The notes: a model not told the origin generated them from the sequence alone. 64,000 bases of DNA from Streptococcus oralis (GCF_019334565.1 NZ_CP079724.1:889001-953000), one strand, 5' to 3'. Positions 17,352-26,362 are shown, counted from the stretch's first letter. Translations and numbers: made by a program.

Positions 17352-20300
17352 TGGTAGAAATTAAAACTTCTAAAGAGATTCATCCTAAAATCTATGCTTA
17401 CACCACCCCTACGGTAACAAGCAATGAGGGCTGGATTAAGATTGGTTATACAGAGCGTGATGTTACACAACGGATTAAAGAACAAACGCATACTGCTCAT
17501 ATAGATACAGATGTCTTATGGACTGGGGATGCAGCCTATACGGAAGAACCTGATAAGGGAAAGACATTTAAGGACCATGATTTCCACCATTTCCTTTCTT
17601 TCCATGATGTGGAGCGTCGTCCTAAGACGGAATGGTTTTACTTTAATGGGACACCTGAGAAATCTAAAAATCTCTTCGATAAGTTTGTTCAACATGATTT
17701 GTCTGGTTATCAGCCTGGCCAAGGACAGGACTATACTTTGCGACAAGAGCAAGAAGAAGCAGTTGCTAAGACCTTAGATTATTTCAAAAATCATCCAGGA
17801 GGTAAGTTCCTTTGGAATGCCAAGCCACGTTTTGGTAAAACCTTATCTACCTATGACTTAGCTCGTCGGATGGATGCTGTCAATGTCCTGATTGTAACAA
17901 ACAGACCTGCCATTGCCAACTCATGGTACGATGATTTTGAAAAGTTCATAGCAGGCCAAACGACTTACAAGTTTGTTTCAGAAACAGACAGTCTTAAAAA
18001 TCGGCCAACCTTGTCACGAAAAGAATTTGTTGGTATTTTAGATGACGATGTAAGACAGCTAGCTTTTATCAGTCTCCAAGACTTGAAAGGCTCTGCTTAT
18101 CTTGGTGGAGAGCACAATAAACTCAAATGGGTCACTGATCTACATTGGGATTTGTTGGTTATCGATGAAGCGCACGAAGGAGTTGCTACCTTCAAGACAG
18201 ACCAAGCCTTTAATAAGATTCGTCGAAACTTTACCTTGCATCTATCAGGAACTCCATTTAAGGCATTAGCCAAGGGAGAATTTACCGAGGAGCAGATCTA
18301 CAACTGGTCTTATGCGGATGAGCAGGCAGCTAAAACTACTTGGTCGCCTGAGCAAGAAGAGGAGAATCCATATGGGAGCTTGCCTCAGTTAAATCTCTTT
18401 ACCTATCAAATGTCTCAGATGATTGGTGAGGAGTTAGAAAAAGGTGCTCAACTAGACGGCGAAAATATCGACTATGCTTTTGACTTGAGTGAATTTTTCG
18501 CTACAGATGATAAAGGGAAATTTATCTATGAGCAAGATGTCAGAAATTGGTTAGATACTCTATCAAGCAATGAGAAATATCCATTTTCAACCAAAGAACT
18601 TCGGAACGAACTCAAGCATACTTTTTGGCTCTTAGAACGTGTAGCCTCAGCAAAAGCCTTAAAAGCACTGCTAGAGGAACATCCCATCTATGAAAACTAT
18701 GAGATTGTGTTAGCTGCTGGTGACGGGCGTATGTCTGAGGAAGATGATAAGGTTAAACTCAAATCCCTAGACTTGGTTAGAAAAGCGATAGCAGAGAATG
18801 ACAAAACCATTACCCTATCCGTCGGTCAATTGACGACAGGTGTGACGATCCCTGAATGGACAGGCGTATTGATGTTATCAAACTTGAAATCACCTGCCAT
18901 TTATATGCAAGCTGCCTTCCGTGCACAAAACCCTTACTCATGGACCGATAACAAAGGAAATCACTTCCGCAAAGAAAGAGCCTATGTATTTGACTTTGCG
19001 CCAGAAAGAACCCTGATTCTCTTTGATGAGTTTGCAAACAACTTATCACTTGCGACTGCAGGAGGTGGTGGAACTTCCGCAACTCGTGAAGAGAACATCA
19101 GAGAACTCTTAAATTTCTTCCCTGTCATAGCAGAAGACCGTGCAGGTAAGATGGTTGAAATTGATGCTAAGGCAGTTCTGACTATACCGCGTCAAATAAA
19201 AGCTAGGGAAGTCCTCAAACGTGGCTTTATGTCTAACCTCCTATTTGATAATATCAGCGGTATTTTCCAAGCCAGTCAAACCGTTCTAGACATCTTAAAT
19301 GAACTACCAGTTGAAAAGGAAGGCAAGTTACAAACACCTTCTGATTTACTAGACTTTTCAGGTGTTAAAGTGGATGATGAGGGCAATGCAGTGGTTGACC
19401 ATGAAATCGTGGTCAATCAACAAGCACGACTTTTTGGTGAAAAAGTTTATGGGCTTGGTGAGTCTGTTGCTGAGTTAGTCACAAAAGATGAAGAAAGAAC
19501 TCAAAAACAGCTGGTCAATGACTTGAGTAAGACCGTTTCTTCAGTAATTGTAGAAGAATTGAAGGCTGGATATGATCTGAAAACTCGGGAAACAGACCAG
19601 ATCAAGAAACAAATTGTAGCAACATTTGAGAACGAAGTTCGAAAAAATGAGATAGAACGTAAAATTTCTGAAGCTCATATCAAGGAAGAGTTGCAACAAC
19701 AGCTCAAGGAAGAAAATGATAAAGAGCAAAAAGATAAGATTCAAGAAGTTCTTGAAAAACGTTTAGAAGAAAATAATCTCATTCATAAAGAAAAACTAGA
19801 ACAAACACTCAAAAAAGAAGTGGAAAAAATGCCTGAGAAGTTTATCGAGCAGGTTGAGGTCAAACGTGTTGAACAGTTGAAACAATCTGCTCAAGATGAG
19901 ATTCGGGACCATCTTCGAGGATTTGCACGAACAATTCCAAGTTTCATCATGGCCTACGGCGATCAATCTCTAACACTTGATAATTTTGACACCTTTGTTC
20001 CTGAGCATGTCTTCTTTGAAGTGACTGGTATTACGATTGACCAATTTCGTTATTTGAGAGATGGTGGGCAGGATTTTGCAGGACATCTCTTTGATCGAGC
20101 AACATTTGATGAAGCCATCCAGGAATTTCTTCGCAAGAAAGAGGAGTTGGCAGATTATTTTAGAGATCAGAAAGAAGATATTTTCGACTATATTCCACCA
20201 CAGAAAACCAATCAGATTTTTACTCCTAAACGTGTGGTGAAGAGAATGGTGAATGACCTTGAAAAAGAAAATCCAGGAATCTTTGATGATCCATCTAAGA

Positions 20301-20602
20301 CATTCATTGATTTGTACATGAAGTCAGGCCTTTATATTGCAGAGCTTGTTAAGCGGCTATATAACAGCAATGGTTTACGAGAAGCATTTCCAAGTCCTGA
20401 AGAACGCTTAAAACATATCCTAGAAAATCAAGTTTATGGATTTGCACCTTCAGAAATAATCTATAATATTTCCACTAACTTTATCTTTGGAAATCTCTCC
20501 CAAGGGATCAGTAGAAAGAACTTTGTTCTAGAAGATACAATCCCTGCAGCTAAAGAAGGGAAAATCCAAGAATTGGTAGATAAATATTTTGAATATAAGT
20601 AA
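17351..20602 (+). CDS. GIY-YIG (T5orf172-like) nuclease - DEAH helicase - partial methylase protein
   Basis: A 1083-aa multidomain protein. Residues about 12-50 resemble a GIY-YIG/T5orf172 nuclease (KIYAYTTP ... WIKIGYTERDVTQR). A superfamily 2 helicase follows: Walker A at about 157-164 (AKPRFGKTL), DEAH box at about 272-275 (VIDEAHEG), LHLSGTPFKA, and motif VI QAAFRAQNP near 520. Residues about 730-860 are a highly charged predicted coiled coil. The C-terminus carries methylase-like motif X (NQIFTPKRVVKRM, about 955) and motif I-like IDLYMKSGLYIAEL (about 985), but no NPPY motif. ATG 17351 overlaps the upstream stop (TGATG). It is probably the restriction and translocation subunit partnering the upstream methylase. 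Confidence 0.85.
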   Translation: MVEIKTSKEIHPKIYAYTTPTVTSNEGWIKIGYTERDVTQRIKEQTHTAHIDTDVLWTGDAAYTEEPDKGKTFKDHDFHHFLSFHDVERRPKTEWFYFNGTPEKSKNLFDKFVQHDLSGYQPGQGQDYTLRQEQEEAVAKTLDYFKNHPGGKFLWNAKPRFGKTLSTYDLARRMDAVNVLIVTNRPAIANSWYDDFEKFIAGQTTYKFVSETDSLKNRPTLSRKEFVGILDDDVRQLAFISLQDLKGSAYLGGEHNKLKWVTDLHWDLLVIDEAHEGVATFKTDQAFNKIRRNFTLHLSGTPFKALAKGEFTEEQIYNWSYADEQAAKTTWSPEQEEENPYGSLPQLNLFTYQMSQMIGEELEKGAQLDGENIDYAFDLSEFFATDDKGKFIYEQDVRNWLDTLSSNEKYPFSTKELRNELKHTFWLLERVASAKALKALLEEHPIYENYEIVLAAGDGRMSEEDDKVKLKSLDLVRKAIAENDKTITLSVGQLTTGVTIPEWTGVLMLSNLKSPAIYMQAAFRAQNPYSWTDNKGNHFRKERAYVFDFAPERTLILFDEFANNLSLATAGGGGTSATREENIRELLNFFPVIAEDRAGKMVEIDAKAVLTIPRQIKAREVLKRGFMSNLLFDNISGIFQASQTVLDILNELPVEKEGKLQTPSDLLDFSGVKVDDEGNAVVDHEIVVNQQARLFGEKVYGLGESVAELVTKDEERTQKQLVNDLSKTVSSVIVEELKAGYDLKTRETDQIKKQIVATFENEVRKNEIERKISEAHIKEELQQQLKEENDKEQKDKIQEVLEKRLEENNLIHKEKLEQTLKKEVEKMPEKFIEQVEVKRVEQLKQSAQDEIRDHLRGFARTIPSFIMAYGDQSLTLDNFDTFVPEHVFFEVTGITIDQFRYLRDGGQDFAGHLFDRATFDEAIQEFLRKKEELADYFRDQKEDIFDYIPPQKTNQIFTPKRVVKRMVNDLEKENPGIFDDPSKTFIDLYMKSGLYIAELVKRLYNSNGLREAFPSPEERLKHILENQVYGFAPSEIIYNISTNFIFGNLSQGISRKNFVLEDTIPAAKEGKIQELVDKYFEYK

Positions 20603-20630
20603 AAAAGAAGGCGAGTGCCTTCTTTTTTAT
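20602..20630. terminator. Bidirectional terminator, right copy of the 25-bp direct repeat
   Basis: A hairpin identical to the one after vicX (20602-20626 equals 15372-15396). It lies between the helicase gene's stop and the convergent thioredoxin-like gene, and its A and T runs would serve both strands. Confidence 0.85.
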
Positions 20631-20636
20631 ATATTT

Positions 20637-20984
20637 TTACAATCCAGCAAAGTCCTTGATTTCTTGTGCGGACATGGAAGAGTCGCAACGGACATTGATT
20701 TGGCCATCTGCAATGTGAACAAATCCTGGTACGGTTGGGATTCCATAACGTGAGCGGAATTCTTGCAATTCATTGAGTTGGCTTGGTTCTTCACTGTTGA
20801 TGAAGTAGATGTGGGCTTTAGTTTCAGCTACGACACCTGCCAATGTGCCAGCAAATTTACGGCAGTAAGGGCAAGTTTTACGGCCAATAAAGAAGGTTGC
20901 TGTTTCTTTATTATCGAGTGCTTCTTGTGCACGCGCAACTGTAGTGACTTCAAGGTCTTTAATGTTTTCTAAAAATTGTTCCAT
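20637..20984 (-). CDS. bta: Thioredoxin-like protein (Bta, bacteriocin transport accessory type)
   Basis: A 115-aa thioredoxin-fold protein with the redox motif TCPYC at about residues 37-41, a cis-Pro region (GIPTVPGFVHI) and no signal peptide, hence probably cytoplasmic. Pneumococcal homologues are called bacterocin transport accessory protein, but no bacteriocin gene is nearby, so that name says little about function. It lies directly upstream of pgm in the same direction, with a terminator and small gap between on the pgm side. Start ATG 20984 has an AGGTAATCTC upstream. Confidence 0.85.
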   Translation of the reverse strand: MEQFLENIKDLEVTTVARAQEALDNKETATFFIGRKTCPYCRKFAGTLAGVVAETKAHIYFINSEEPSQLNELQEFRSRYGIPTVPGFVHIADGQINVRCDSSMSAQEIKDFAGL

Positions 20985-21054
20985 GAGATTACCTCGCTTT
21001 CATTGATAAGTCTAGTATGCCATAAAGTTTCTAAAAATGCTTAGATTTGATACG

Positions 21055-21091
21055 AAAAAAAGATGAGACTGGTTGGTCTCATCTTTTTTAG
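21055..21091 (-). terminator. Terminator of pgm
   Basis: The stem AAAGATGAGAC-tggttg-GTCTCATCTTT is flanked by A and T runs. It starts 5 bp after the pgm stop on the minus strand. Confidence 0.9.
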
Positions 21092-21095
21092 AGCT

Positions 21096-22814
21096 TTATT
21101 TTACAAAAGCATTGATTTCTGCTTCGATGTTGGCAATCTTAGCTTGTGAATCTTCATTGCTTTCACCCACAACAGCAATGTAGAATTTGATTTTTGGTTC
21201 TGTACCTGAAGGGCGAACTGCAATCCATGAACCGTCAGCAAGTGTATATTTCAACACATCACTTGGAGGAGTTGTCAAGTTTGTAACAGTACCATCAGCA
21301 GCAGTAGCAGTTTGAGCCTTGAAGTCTTCTACGACAGTGATAGCTGTTGCATTCCATTCTTTTGGAGCATTGTTACGGAACTTAGCCATGATTTCCTTGA
21401 TTTGTTCTGCACCATCAACACCAGAAAGGGTAACAGAGATAGTCTTTTCAGCGTAGTAGCCGTATTCTTTGTAGATTTCTTCGATACCGTCAGCAAGTGT
21501 CAAACCACGTGAACGGTAGTAGGCAGCAAGCTCAGCAACGACAAGAACGGCTTGGATGGCGTCTTTATCACGTACGAATGGTTTAATCAAGTAACCGAAG
21601 CTTTCTTCAAATCCCATCATGTAAGTGTGATTGTGTTTTTCTTCAAATTCTTGGATTTTCTCTGCGATAAATTTGAAACCTGTCAAAACGTTGAACATGG
21701 TTGCGCCGTAGCTTTCAGCAATCTTCGTTACCAAGTCAGTTGATACGATGGATTTGCAGAGAGCTGCATTTTCAGGAAGAGTTCCAGCATTTTTGTGGGC
21801 TTCCAAGATGTATTTAGCCATGATAGCACCGATTTGGTTACCTGAAAGGTTAAGGTAGCTACCATCTTTTTGAAGAACTTCAACACCAACACGGTCAGCG
21901 TCAGGGTCAGTTGCAACAAGCACATCTGCACCAACTTGACGACCAAGTTCTTCAGCAAGGGCGAAGGCTGCTTGGCTTTCTGGGTTTGGAGATTTTACAG
22001 TTGAGAAGTCAGGATCAGCAGTTGCTTGTGCTTCAACAACTTGAACAGAGTCAAATCCTGCTTGAGCAAGAGCACGACGAGCCAACATTTCACCCGTACC
22101 ATGAAGTGGTGTGTAGACAATCTTCATGTCTTTACCGAATTCTTCGATCAAGGCTGGGTTGATGTTTACGTCTTTAACTTCTTTAAGGTATTCTGCATCA
22201 ACAGCTTCGCCGATAACTTCAATCAAGCCAGAAGCTTTTTCCGCTTCTACATCGGCAACTTCCACAGCGAATGGATTTTCGATAGCACGAATGTAAGTAG
22301 TCAAAGCGTCCGCGTCATGTGGAGGCATTTGTCCACCGTCTTCACCGTAAACCTTGTAACCGTTAAATGGAGCAGGGTTATGGCTGGCAGTAATCATGAT
22401 ACCTGCAAAACAGTTGAGGTGACGAACTGCAAATGACAGTTCTGGAGTTGGACGGAGGCTTTCAAATACGTAAGATTTGATACCGTGTTTAGCAAGAACT
22501 GCCGCAGATTCAAAGGCAAACTCAGGTGAGAAGTGACGGCTATCGTAGGCAATTGCTACACCACGTTCTTTTTCGTTTCCACCTTTTGACTCAATCAAAC
22601 GAGCCAAACCTTCGGTAGCTTGACGAACAACGTAGATATTGATGCGGTTTGTACCAGCACCGATCAAACCACGCATACCAGCGGTACCAAATTCAAGATT
22701 GGTATAAAAGGCATCTTCCTTTGTTTTTTCGTCCATATTGATTAAATCTTGACGAAGGTAGTCTGGAAGGTCAGCAAAATCGACCCATTTTTGATAATTT
22801 TCTTGGTAAGTCAT
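21096..22814 (-). CDS. pgm: Phosphoglucomutase (alpha-D-phosphohexomutase)
   Basis: A 572-aa enzyme interconverting glucose 6-phosphate and glucose 1-phosphate. ATG 22814 (MTYQENYQKW) has AAAGGAGA upstream; a longer in-frame start at 22871 would lie upstream of the promoter elements and is rejected. The catalytic serine loop is TASHNPAPFNGYKVYG (about residues 143-150), the metal loop DPDADRVG (about 305-310), and the C-terminal phosphate loop RPSGTEPKIKFY. Glucose 1-phosphate feeds both capsule/UDP-glucose and the GlgC reaction of the glycogen operon further along. A strong cre site overlaps its promoter. Confidence 0.97.
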   Translation of the reverse strand: MTYQENYQKWVDFADLPDYLRQDLINMDEKTKEDAFYTNLEFGTAGMRGLIGAGTNRINIYVVRQATEGLARLIESKGGNEKERGVAIAYDSRHFSPEFAFESAAVLAKHGIKSYVFESLRPTPELSFAVRHLNCFAGIMITASHNPAPFNGYKVYGEDGGQMPPHDADALTTYIRAIENPFAVEVADVEAEKASGLIEVIGEAVDAEYLKEVKDVNINPALIEEFGKDMKIVYTPLHGTGEMLARRALAQAGFDSVQVVEAQATADPDFSTVKSPNPESQAAFALAEELGRQVGADVLVATDPDADRVGVEVLQKDGSYLNLSGNQIGAIMAKYILEAHKNAGTLPENAALCKSIVSTDLVTKIAESYGATMFNVLTGFKFIAEKIQEFEEKHNHTYMMGFEESFGYLIKPFVRDKDAIQAVLVVAELAAYYRSRGLTLADGIEEIYKEYGYYAEKTISVTLSGVDGAEQIKEIMAKFRNNAPKEWNATAITVVEDFKAQTATAADGTVTNLTTPPSDVLKYTLADGSWIAVRPSGTEPKIKFYIAVVGESNEDSQAKIANIEAEINAFVK

Positions 22815-22838
22815 AGAGTGTCTCCTTTGTTTATTTGC

Positions 22839-22880
22839 TTTAATCGCTTTCATTATATCACGATTTGACATTTTAGTAAA
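22839..22880 (-). promoter_or_regulatory. pgm promoter with overlapping cre site
   Basis: On the minus strand, TTTACT (-35, 22875-22880) and TATAAT (-10, 22852-22857) are 17 bp apart. TGAAAGCGATTAAA (22839-22852) matches the CcpA cre consensus TGNAARCGNWWWCA at 13 of 14 positions and begins in the last base of the -10. This position fits catabolite repression (inference). Confidence 0.7.
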
Positions 22881-23224
22881 ACGTTAGCATAACTTAAAAT
22901 GTAGGAAATTAACTTTTGCACTTTAGCGGGAAAATGGTGGGGACTGTGCTTACTTATACTAAGTTAGGGATGAAAATTAATTATTAGATACTTTATAACA
23001 TGAAAGTTTATAATTCATTTTGTAGGTTTGTTGAAGAAAAAAATCAAAAATATTGTTATATTCTATTCTTTTTATAAAGAATCCTTTAATGCATCAAATG
23101 AACAGATAGAAAAATTTAAGTTAAAACTCTATAAATTTAAGATATTTTGAAAATATCTGGTTTCTGTTTTGATTTTTATTCTGCGTATGGTAAAATATAG
23201 TAAATCATTAAAGGAGAATCCATT
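22881..23224. other. AT-rich intergenic region between pgm and the lipoprotein gene
   Basis: No supportable gene. It holds a 19-bp palindrome at 23140-23158 (arms AGATATTTT / AAAATATCT around one G) and the lipoprotein promoter: an extended -10 TGgTAAAAT (hexamer 23191-23196) and a possible -35 TTGATT at 23169-23174. The palindrome sits just upstream of the -35, where an activator or repressor could bind. A 25-codon open frame from 23000 has no ribosome binding site. Confidence 0.5.
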
Positions 23225-24379
23225 ATGAAAAAAATTCTTAAGCATTCTGCCTTGCTTTTATCAGCTTTAGCACTGGTTGCCTGTGGAGCTCAAAAAAAAG
23301 CAAGCGACAATGGTACAGCTTCAAACTCTAACTTTGAGGTTTCTGTAAAAGACGGTATGTATGTATTGCCTAAAGATGAGGATTCATCATCAACATACCT
23401 TGCACTTCAAGTCGAAATCAAGAACAATCGTGATAAACAGTTTAGTTTTACTAGCCAAGATATCACGCTATACAATGAAAAGGATGAAAAATTACAACCA
23501 ATTCAAGTTTATGAAAGCGACAGTAAAACGAAATTTATGTCATATGGTGACAGTCTTTCTAAAGGAAAGAGCGTTGCTGGTTATGTAGTGTATGAAGTCG
23601 ATAAGAATGCTAAGTATGAACTTCACTTTGCACCTAGCTTTTACGATGACATCAAAGAAAATTCTAAAAAGAATAACGATGTAGCAATCAAGGTGGATCC
23701 AAGTCAGTATGAAGACAATATTGATGAAGCGAAAGATGTAATGAAAAAATATGTCGATGCTGTTTACCTTAATGGGGAAAGTTCTGGTGGTGGAACGAAC
23801 CTAAGTGCTACTGATAATAAGTCACAAGTTGTTGCGCTTGCTGATGATAAAAAATCTTCTGATAATAGTGCTGAATTCACAAACGATGCGAAAGCTGATA
23901 AAGAAGAGTTTATCAAGAAATTTACAGAATCGTTCGGAAAAGGCTTCTATAACTACAAACCGTCTGATTCAGAACTTAGAACATTCGCAGATGCTTACAT
24001 CAAAGCAAATGCTAAGAGAGCAAAAGTTGATTACAAGGTGAAGACATACTTGCCAGACTATGCTGTTGTTTATGTTAGACCAGAAACAATCGACTTGGAT
24101 AACTTGAATGTTTATGAATTGAGCCGTAAATTCTACGAAGAAAACAAAGGTAAATATAGCAACTACTCTGAAGCTATGAAAGCTGGTGAAAAATACATTT
24201 TAGAAAATGCACCAAGTCAATTTGATTCAACTCCTCTAGACACTAGTGATAACATGAAGAAAGAGGGTTATGAAATTAAAATGACTAAGAAAGATGGAAA
24301 ATGGACCATCGATACCTCTTCTAAAAACTATGAATTGAAAGATATGGCTCGCACATTCCGTGGAGGCATTGGATACTAA
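23225..24379 (+). CDS. Putative lipoprotein (DUF5067/DUF5105-like)
   Basis: A 384-aa protein with a lipoprotein signal peptide: positively charged MKKILKHS, a hydrophobic core, and the lipobox LVAC-G with the modified Cys at residue 20. A Ser/Asn-rich linker follows. The N-terminal part (about 35-150) looks like an immunoglobulin-like DUF5067/DUF4352 domain (LALQVEIKNNRDKQFSFTSQDITLYNEK); the C-terminal part (about 220-384) resembles DUF5105. Function is unknown; it is likely anchored to the outer face of the membrane. It is monocistronic, with its own promoter, AAAGGAG Shine-Dalgarno and terminator. Confidence 0.85.
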   Translation: MKKILKHSALLLSALALVACGAQKKASDNGTASNSNFEVSVKDGMYVLPKDEDSSSTYLALQVEIKNNRDKQFSFTSQDITLYNEKDEKLQPIQVYESDSKTKFMSYGDSLSKGKSVAGYVVYEVDKNAKYELHFAPSFYDDIKENSKKNNDVAIKVDPSQYEDNIDEAKDVMKKYVDAVYLNGESSGGGTNLSATDNKSQVVALADDKKSSDNSAEFTNDAKADKEEFIKKFTESFGKGFYNYKPSDSELRTFADAYIKANAKRAKVDYKVKTYLPDYAVVYVRPETIDLDNLNVYELSRKFYEENKGKYSNYSEAMKAGEKYILENAPSQFDSTPLDTSDNMKKEGYEIKMTKKDGKWTIDTSSKNYELKDMARTFRGGIGY

Positions 24380-24385
24380 GATGAA

Positions 24386-24416
24386 AGGTTCGAGTTTATG
24401 ACTCGAACTTTTTTCG
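24386..24416 (+). terminator. Terminator after the lipoprotein gene
   Basis: The stem GTTCGAGT-ttatg-ACTCGAAC is followed by TTTTTT, 8 nt after the stop codon. Confidence 0.9.
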
Positions 24417-24422
24417 TTGCAA

Positions 24423-24458
24423 TTGTGCAAAAGAGAAAAAGATAGTAAAATAGAGATA
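24423..24458 (+). promoter_or_regulatory. Promoter of the ABC-F gene predicting a leaderless transcript
   Basis: TTGTGC (24423-24428) and TAAAAT (24446-24451) are 17 bp apart. The ATG at 24458 follows the -10 after 6 bases, the expected transcription start. No Shine-Dalgarno is present. Confidence 0.65.
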
Positions 24459-26359
24459 TGATTATTTTACAAGCTAATAAAATTGAACGATCTTTTGCTG
24501 GTGAGGTTCTTTTTGATAATATTAATCTGCAGGTAGATGAACGAGACCGAATTGCTCTTGTTGGGAAAAATGGTGCAGGTAAGTCTACTCTTTTAAAGAT
24601 TTTGGTTGGAGAAGAGGAGCCAACTAGTGGAGAAATTTATAAGAAAAAAGATATCTCTCTGTCTTACCTAGCCCAAGATAGCCGTTTTGAGTCTGACAAT
24701 ACCATCTACGATGAAATGCTTTACGTCTTTGATGACTTGCGTCGGACAGAGACACAACTGCGTCAGATGGAGTTGGAGATGGGTGAAAAGTCTGGTGAAG
24801 ATTTAGATAAACTGATGGCGGATTATGATCGTTTATCAGAGAATTTCCGCCAGGCTGGTGGCTTTACCTACGAAGCTGATATCCGCGCTATCTTGAATGG
24901 TTTCAAGTTTGACGAGTCTATGTGGCAGATGAAAATTGCTGAGCTTTCAGGTGGTCAAAATACTCGTCTTGCACTGGCTAAAATGCTCCTTGAAAAGCCC
25001 AATCTCTTGGTCTTGGACGAGCCAACCAACCACTTGGATATTGAAACCATTGCCTGGCTAGAGAATTACTTGGTGAACTATAGCAGTGCCCTCATTATTG
25101 TCAGTCACGACCGTTACTTTTTGGACAAGGTTGCGACGGTTACACTGGATTTGACTAAGCATTCCTTGGATCGTTATGTGGGCAATTATTCTCGTTTTGT
25201 TGAGTTGAAGGAGCAAAAGCTAGCTACTGAGGCAAAAAACTATGAAAAGCAACAAAAGGAAATCGCTGCTCTAGAAGACTTTGTCAATCGCAATCTAGTC
25301 CGAGCTTCAACGACCAAACGTGCTCAATCTCGCTGTAAACAACTAGAAAAAATGGAGCGTTTGGACAAGCCTGAAGCTGGCAAGAAATCAGCCAACATGA
25401 CCTTCCAGTCGGAAAAAACATCTGGTAATGTTGTCTTGACAGTTGAAAATGCAGCTATTGGTTATGATGGGGAAATACTGTCAGAACCTATCAACCTAGA
25501 CCTCCGTAAGATGAATGCTGTTGTGATTGTCGGACCAAACGGCATTGGGAAGTCAACCTTTATCAAGTCAATAGTAGACCAGATCCCTTTTATCAAGGGA
25601 GAGAAGCGTTTTGGTGCCAATGTTGAGGTTGGCTACTATGACCAGACTCAAAGTAAGCTAACAGCAAGTAATACTGTTCTGGATGAACTTTGGAATGATT
25701 TTAAACTGACACCAGAAGTTGAAATCCGCAACCGCCTTGGTGCCTTCCTCTTCTCTGGTGATGATGTTAAGAAATCAGTAGGCATGCTGTCTGGGGGCGA
25801 GAAAGCTCGTTTGCTTCTTGCCAAACTTTCAATGGAAAACAATAACTTCTTGATTTTGGATGAGCCAACCAACCACTTGGATATTGATAGCAAGGAAGTG
25901 TTGGAAAATGCCTTGATTGACTTTGATGGGACCTTGCTCTTTGTCAGTCACGACCGTTACTTTATCAATCGTGTAGCCACTCATGTTTTGGAATTGTCCG
26001 AGAGTGGTTCAACCCTCTACCTTGGAGATTATGACTACTATGTTGAAAAGAAAGCAGAAGTAGAAATGACTCAGACAAAAGAAGCTTCAACTAGTAATCA
26101 AGCAAAAGAAACAAGTCCAGTTAATGACTACCAAGCTCAGAAAGAAAGTCAGAAAGAAGCCCGTAAGCTCATGCGACAAATCGAAAATCTAGAAGCTGAA
26201 ATTGAAGAGTTAGAAACTCAAAGTCAAGCCATTTCTGAACAAATGCTGGAAACCAACGATGCTGAAAAGCTCATGGAATTGCAGGCTGAACTGGACAAAA
26301 TTAGCCATCGTCAAGAAGAAGCTATGCTTGAGTGGGAAGAATTATCAGAGCAGGTGTAA
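24458..26359 (+). CDS. ABC-F family ATPase (Uup/YfmR-like ribosome-associated protein)
   Basis: A 633-aa soluble protein with two ABC domains and no membrane segment. Domain 1 has Walker A GKNGAGKST (about 37-45), signature LSGGQNTRLALAK and VLDEPTNHLD. Domain 2 has GPNGIGKST (about 353-361), LSGGEKARLLLAKL and ILDEPTNHLD. The interdomain linker and a C-terminal Gln/Glu-rich coiled coil (about 550-633) fit the Uup/YfmR branch. ABC-F proteins act on the ribosome, either to rescue stalled elongation or to protect from antibiotics; which applies here is not decidable. It is followed 3 nt later by the Rgg regulator gene. Confidence 0.92.
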   Translation: MIILQANKIERSFAGEVLFDNINLQVDERDRIALVGKNGAGKSTLLKILVGEEEPTSGEIYKKKDISLSYLAQDSRFESDNTIYDEMLYVFDDLRRTETQLRQMELEMGEKSGEDLDKLMADYDRLSENFRQAGGFTYEADIRAILNGFKFDESMWQMKIAELSGGQNTRLALAKMLLEKPNLLVLDEPTNHLDIETIAWLENYLVNYSSALIIVSHDRYFLDKVATVTLDLTKHSLDRYVGNYSRFVELKEQKLATEAKNYEKQQKEIAALEDFVNRNLVRASTTKRAQSRCKQLEKMERLDKPEAGKKSANMTFQSEKTSGNVVLTVENAAIGYDGEILSEPINLDLRKMNAVVIVGPNGIGKSTFIKSIVDQIPFIKGEKRFGANVEVGYYDQTQSKLTASNTVLDELWNDFKLTPEVEIRNRLGAFLFSGDDVKKSVGMLSGGEKARLLLAKLSMENNNFLILDEPTNHLDIDSKEVLENALIDFDGTLLFVSHDRYFINRVATHVLELSESGSTLYLGDYDYYVEKKAEVEMTQTKEASTSNQAKETSPVNDYQAQKESQKEARKLMRQIENLEAEIEELETQSQAISEQMLETNDAEKLMELQAELDKISHRQEEAMLEWEELSEQV

Positions 26360-26362
26360 GAA

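Noticed and set aside
15372-20626. Island ends as phage- or ICE-type attachment sites
   Set aside because: The repeats are functional terminators and there is no integrase, excisionase or tRNA target.
20637-20984. Bacteriocin locus suggested by the name of the thioredoxin-like gene
   Set aside because: No precursor peptide, immunity or transporter genes nearby; the name is inherited.
22861-22871. Upstream start of pgm at 22871
   Set aside because: It would place coding sequence over the pgm -10 and cre site; the ATG at 22814 has a strong Shine-Dalgarno.
23000-23077. 25-codon frame (MKVYNSF...) between pgm and the lipoprotein gene
   Set aside because: No Shine-Dalgarno, very AT-rich, no recognisable peptide pattern.
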